From DASQPA01 sp963756455 (lineage in GTDB: Bacteria > Acidobacteriota > Thermoanaerobaculia > Multivoradales > UBA5704): a stretch of DNA of 64,000 nt. The position numbers and the translations under genes were made by a program. The stretch spans positions 992,001 to 1,056,000 of the forward strand of contig CAVWNC010000004.1 in the NCBI GenBank assembly GCA_963756455.1. Direction: 5' to 3'. Positions 60,498 through 64,000 of the stretch are shown piece by piece; positions within the stretch are counted from its first letter, which is position 1, and the number at the start of each line of letters is the position of its first letter. Under the pieces are notes generated by a model. The model had not been told where the DNA came from and searched no databases. It was given only the letters and a program-made list of their open reading frames with translations.

Positions 60498-61379
60498 ATG
60501 GCGATCCTCGGCGCGGCCCGCGAAACCCTCGGTTACCTCCGCTGGTTCTACGACCCGTTCAAGCGCATGTCGGCGGCGGAGATCTACGATCTCGTCGCCA
60601 CCCGCACCATCAGCGGTCGGGGGATGTATCTGAACCTCGGCTATTGGAAGGACACCCGCGACGTCGACGTGGCCTGCGAGGCGATGGTCGACCTCGTCGG
60701 GCGGGAGGCCGGGATCGGCCCCGGCGACCGCGTCCTCGACGTGGGGTTCGGCTTCGCCGAGCAGGACATGCACTGGCTGGAGCACCGCCGGCCCGAACGG
60801 ATCGTCGGGATCAACATCTCGCCCTCCCAGGTCGAGCTGGCACAGCGCCGGGTGGCCGAGCGCGGTCTCGCCGATCGCATCGACCTGCGCCTGGGCGACG
60901 CCGTCGACCTTCCTTTCGAGGGGGAGAGCTTCGAGAAGGTGCTGGGCGTCGAATGCGCCTTCCACTTCTGGACCCGCGAGCGTTTCTTCGCCGAGGCGAT
61001 CCGCGTGCTCGCGCCGGGCGGCCGGCTCACCCTGGCGGACCTCCTCGCGGCTCCCCCGCCGGCCGGACGCCTGCGCCGTCTCGTCCACCGGTGCAGCTGG
61101 CGGCTCCTGCGCTCCCAGTACGCGCTGCCGCGCGAGAACGTCCAGACGCGGGAGGCCTACCGTGAGAGCCTCCTCGCCTGCGGTTTCTCGAACGTCCGTA
61201 TCGAATCGATCCGCGAGCACGTCTTTGCGCCGCTGCACGACAACCTGGCTGCCGATCCCGCTATCCTCCGCCGTCTCCATCCCCTCGTCCGCCTAGCCTA
61301 TCGCGTTCTCCTCAAGCTCGGCCCGCTCGCCTACGAAGCTTTCGACTACGTCATCGCCGTCGCCGACAAGCCGAGCTGA
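60498..61379 (+). CDS. SAM-dependent methyltransferase, probable polyketide tailoring enzyme
   Basis: The protein has 293 residues and is cytosolic. Motif I is VLDVGFGFAEQD (D81, G83, G85), followed by GINISPSQVELAQRRV, a GDAVDLPFEGESFEKVLGVECAFHF segment and LAPGGRLTLADLL. This is the class I small-molecule methyltransferase layout seen in EryG/RebM-type O- and N-methyltransferases. It is the only plus-strand gene inside the PKS region: 80 bp separate its start from PKS A and 14 bp separate its stop from that of the incoming PKS gene. It probably methylates the polyketide after or during assembly; substrate and target atom are unknown. The start at 60498 lacks a ribosome site, which fits a leaderless transcript. 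Confidence 0.88.
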   Translation: MAILGAARETLGYLRWFYDPFKRMSAAEIYDLVATRTISGRGMYLNLGYWKDTRDVDVACEAMVDLVGREAGIGPGDRVLDVGFGFAEQDMHWLEHRRPERIVGINISPSQVELAQRRVAERGLADRIDLRLGDAVDLPFEGESFEKVLGVECAFHFWTRERFFAEAIRVLAPGGRLTLADLLAAPPPAGRLRRLVHRCSWRLLRSQYALPRENVQTREAYRESLLACGFSNVRIESIREHVFAPLHDNLAADPAILRRLHPLVRLAYRVLLKLGPLAYEAFDYVIAVADKPS

Positions 61380-61393
61380 CCGGCCGCATTTTC

Positions 61394-64000
61394 TTAACTC
61401 CCGCCAGACGCTCCGAGTTTCGCCAGAAGACGCTGTTCCGCCTCTTCGTCCGTGAGCCCTTCGAGCCTGGCGAGGATAGCAGCCAAATCCTCCTCTCCGG
61501 GACCGCCGTCCGCCTCGCGCTCCACGGCGGGGACCGACAGTACCGGCGGCTCCAGCGATATCGGCGGCATGGGCGGTATGGGCGACAGGCGGTCGGCGAG
61601 GTAGCGGGCGAGGGCCTCGACGTTCGGCTGCTCGAAGGCGAGGGTGTAGGGGAGGTGGAAACGCCCGTCGAGCGCTCTTTCCAGGCTGCCGTGAAGCTCG
61701 ACCGCGAGCAACGAATCCATCCCCAGGTCGTTGAACCCGGCGGCGGGGGGCGGCGGCGCCGGAAGAGCCAGGACCCGCGTCACCTCGCGCGAGACGAAAT
61801 CCACCAGGAGCGGCAGGCGCTCCGCGGTACGCGCCGCCGCGAGCCGTGCGAGCACCTGGGAAGCCCGCGGGCTCGCCGCACGCTCCGGGGTCGCCGTCAG
61901 GATCTCGCGGAGGAGAGGCGGGGCCCCGCCGAGCCGGCGCGCGAAGGCCCCCCAGTCGGCCGCCAGGACGACGGGGTCCGGACGATCGCCAGCGCCGCCA
62001 GCGCCGCCGGCGAGCACGGCGTCGAGGGCGCCCAGCGCCTCCGCCGGTTCCAGCCAGCCGAGCCCGGACCTCGCGAGTTGGGCCGCGACCTCGCCGCCCC
62101 CGGAAGCGGCGAGCCCGGCGCCTGCCCAGGCTCCCCAGGCGATGCTCACCGCCGGCAGGCCCCGCGACCGCCGGTACTGGGCGAGCGAGTCGAGGAAGGC
62201 ATTGGCCGCGGCATAGTTGCCCTGGCCGGGGTTGCCGAGGAGCGCCGCGGCGCTCGAAAAGAGGACGAAGCGGTCGAGGGGCAGGCCGGCCGAGAGCGCG
62301 TGGAGATGCCAGGCCCCGAGAAGCTTCGGCGCCAGGACCGCCGCGAAGCGCGGCCAGCTCTGTTGGCGCAGAGCCCCGTCGTCGAGCGCTCCCGCCAGGT
62401 GGAAGATCCCGCGGAGCGGTGGCGACGAAGCGCGGATCTGGGCGAAGAGGCGCTCGACCTCCGCGCCCCGTGAGACGTCGGCCTGGACGAGGTCGATCCG
62501 GGCGCCGCGCTCCCGCAGCCGGGCCACCGCCGCCTCGGCGGCGGGGCTCGGCGCGCTCCGGCCGCAGAGCACCAGGTGGCGGGCGCCCCGTTCCACCAGC
62601 CAGCCGGCGAGCTCCCGCCCGAGCCCGCCCCAGCCGCCGGTCAAGAGATAGGTGGCCTCGGCAGGGAACGAGATCGGGGCGCTGCCGCGGCCGAAAACGC
62701 GAGCTAGGCGGGGGACGAACCGGCGGTCGCCGCGGAGCCCCACCTGATCCTCCCCGTCCGGCCGCCCGAGGCCCTCGACCAGCGCGTCGAGGGCGCTCTC
62801 CGTCGCCGGCCGGTCGAGGTCGACCAGGTGGCAGCGGAGGTCGGGGTGCTCGCGCTGGAGCACGCGTCCCAATCCCCAGAGGGGCGCCCCCGCGGGCGCC
62901 GACTCAGCATCTGGACCGATCGCCCAGGCTCCCTCGGTGACCAGCCAGAGCCCGCCGGGGAGGGACCAGCCGGCCCGGAGGAGAGCCTGGAGGAGCGCGA
63001 GCAGGCCGCCGCAGCTCTCCTCGACCTCGCGCGCCAGCTCGCGGCCGGAATCCACCTCCGCGGCATGGGCGGCACCGGCGCCAGACGCGAGGAAGATCAC
63101 CCCCGCGAGCGGTCCGCGCTCTCCCGCCGTCGCGATCCCCTCGCCGCGCCGGGCGAGGAGAACGTCCCCTCCCCGGGCTCGGATCTTCCCGGCCAGCCGG
63201 CTTCCCAAGGAGCCGCCCTCCGCGAGGATCAGCCAACGGCCCGGCCCCAGCCCGCCTAGCCCGATACCGGGATCCGGCGCGGTTGCCAGGTGCCCGGCCA
63301 GGCGCCAGTCCACACGATAGAGGAGCCCGGGTTCGAGCGCCCGCAGGAAGGCCTGCCGCGGCGCCCGCTTCAGGGTGAAGCCCTCGACCTCGCCCAGCCG
63401 GCGACCGTCGGGAGCGAGCAGGCGGAGGTCGAAGGTCCGCGTCTCGCCGCTCGGCTCTGAAGCGAGGCGCGCGTGGCAGAAGAACCGCTCGGGGACCGGC
63501 GCCGAAAGGGTGACCCGCGCGTAGCGCAGGGGGGCGTAGAAGACGTCCGAAGGGGCGGTCGAGAGAGCCCCGGTGACCTGGGTGCAGGCGTCGAGGAGGG
63601 CCGGGTGGAGGGGCTCGCCCGCGAGATGGCCGGCGAGGGCCGCGGGCACCACCAGCTCGGCCAGGGCTTCCCGTGCGCCGCGCCAGAGGGAGCGGACGGC
63701 ACGGAAGGCCGCGCCGAGCTCGAGGTCGAGCCCCGCGTAGTAGGCGAAGAGCGCCGCGGCCGGCCACGGCTCCAGGCGTCCCGTGAGGTCCGCCAGGGAG
63801 TCTCCCCCGGGCGCTCCCGCCGATTCCACCGATTCCACCGCTTCCATCGGCATCGGCGAGAGGACGCCGGTGGCATGCTCGACCCATCCCGCGGCCTCGC
63901 GCCCCCCTCCGCCGGAGCTCCGGCTGTGGACCTCGAAGCGGCGCTCCCCCCGCTCGTCGGGCGGCGCGAAGAGGAGCTGCAGCTCCCTCGCCTCATCCGT
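61394..64000 (-). CDS. Type I PKS, C-terminal part (DH-KR-ACP), truncated by the window edge
   Basis: The frame is open to the right edge; the ATG at 63853 is internal, because the codons before it continue the DH domain (ARELQLLFAPPDERGE, GWVEHATGVL). Visible are 868 residues: DH C-terminal part (63370-64000, with HPALLDACTQ), KR structural and catalytic parts (62090-63320; LTGGWGGLG, LDD motif, FSSAAALLG, NYAAANAFLD) and one ACP (61600-61760; DLGMDSLLAVEL). It ends in an acidic helical tail with LTDEEAEQRLLAKL, a C-terminal docking helix suited to the N-terminal coiled coil of PKS A. It is thus the probable upstream neighbour of PKS A in the assembly line. Whether its module has a full AT cannot be seen. 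Confidence 0.95.
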   Translation of the reverse strand, partial: TDEARELQLLFAPPDERGERRFEVHSRSSGGGGREAAGWVEHATGVLSPMPMEAVESVESAGAPGGDSLADLTGRLEPWPAAALFAYYAGLDLELGAAFRAVRSLWRGAREALAELVVPAALAGHLAGEPLHPALLDACTQVTGALSTAPSDVFYAPLRYARVTLSAPVPERFFCHARLASEPSGETRTFDLRLLAPDGRRLGEVEGFTLKRAPRQAFLRALEPGLLYRVDWRLAGHLATAPDPGIGLGGLGPGRWLILAEGGSLGSRLAGKIRARGGDVLLARRGEGIATAGERGPLAGVIFLASGAGAAHAAEVDSGRELAREVEESCGGLLALLQALLRAGWSLPGGLWLVTEGAWAIGPDAESAPAGAPLWGLGRVLQREHPDLRCHLVDLDRPATESALDALVEGLGRPDGEDQVGLRGDRRFVPRLARVFGRGSAPISFPAEATYLLTGGWGGLGRELAGWLVERGARHLVLCGRSAPSPAAEAAVARLRERGARIDLVQADVSRGAEVERLFAQIRASSPPLRGIFHLAGALDDGALRQQSWPRFAAVLAPKLLGAWHLHALSAGLPLDRFVLFSSAAALLGNPGQGNYAAANAFLDSLAQYRRSRGLPAVSIAWGAWAGAGLAASGGGEVAAQLARSGLGWLEPAEALGALDAVLAGGAGGAGDRPDPVVLAADWGAFARRLGGAPPLLREILTATPERAASPRASQVLARLAAARTAERLPLLVDFVSREVTRVLALPAPPPPAAGFNDLGMDSLLAVELHGSLERALDGRFHLPYTLAFEQPNVEALARYLADRLSPIPPMPPISLEPPVLSVPAVEREADGGPGEEDLAAILARLEGLTDEEAEQRLLAKLGASGGS
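61561..61587 (-). repeat. 9-nt tandem repeat, 3 units (partial PKS, after ACP)
   Basis: TCGGCGGCA, TGGGCGGTA, TGGGCGACA; codes the PIPPMPPIS linker between ACP and docking tail. Confidence 0.75.
61985..62011 (-). repeat. 9-nt tandem repeat, 3 units (partial PKS, KR-ACP linker)
   Basis: ATCGCCAGC, GCCGCCAGC, GCCGCCGGC; codes AGGAGGAGD. Confidence 0.75.
63822..63848 (-). repeat. 9-nt tandem repeat, 3 units (partial PKS, DH)
   Basis: GATTCCACC twice, then GCTTCCATC; codes EAVESVES in the variable linker of the DH domain. Confidence 0.75.

Overview
The window is a GC-rich bacterial chromosome segment dominated by a modular type I polyketide synthase (PKS) read right to left on the minus strand, with a small lanthipeptide locus near the left end. 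Dense coding, many start/stop overlaps, PKS linkers of the 'PAERWDVEAYFDPDPDAPGK' style, a mersacidin-like lantibiotic leader, UbiB-type kinases and a WS/DGAT acyltransferase fit an Acidobacteriota-, Myxococcota- or Planctomycetota-like genome. This is inference; no marker gene fixes the phylum.

Left edge (1-920): a tRNA-Lys(UUU)-like sequence whose 3' half is well formed and whose 5' half is degenerate, a truncated antitoxin-like gene, and a cupin gene. Lanthipeptide locus (1163-4820): a class II synthetase (LanM) followed by an overlapping 70-residue precursor, with a promoter-like site before it and a strong hairpin after it. Housekeeping or unknown genes (4920-8066): a four-helix membrane protein, a secreted protein with a BamE/SmpA-like C-terminus, and a proline/alanine-rich protein with APHVAAAL repeats. 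Lipid-type operon (8154-12702): two ABC1/UbiB-family kinase-like proteins, the second with a degenerate active site, and a WS/DGAT acyltransferase, all overlapping.

PKS region (12677-64000): the C-terminal part of an upstream PKS enters from the right edge (DH-KR-ACP), then come PKS A (modules 1-4), PKS B (modules 5-7), PKS C (modules 8-9 plus an esterase-like release domain) and a luciferase-like monooxygenase. The last four genes are joined by 4-17 nt overlaps, so they look like one translationally coupled operon. A SAM methyltransferase gene lies on the opposite strand between the partial PKS and PKS A.

The most unusual feature is the acyltransferase (AT) complement. Each complete PKS polypeptide carries exactly one intact AT with GHSxGE and HAFH- or QAFH-type motifs (modules 2, 5 and 8). 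The other six modules have no usable AT. In five, a miniature AT remains that has lost about 110-135 residues including the catalytic His region, and the nucleophile motif GHSxGE has become G[E/Q/D]G[V/A]GE. In module 1 the AT is reduced to its flanking linkers. Either one AT per subunit serves neighbouring modules, or an AT elsewhere acts in trans on these stubs. A 6-kb block spanning modules 3-4 is duplicated in modules 6-7. PKS C ends in a carbohydrate-esterase-like hydrolase plus a small beta-rich domain where a thioesterase would normally sit.
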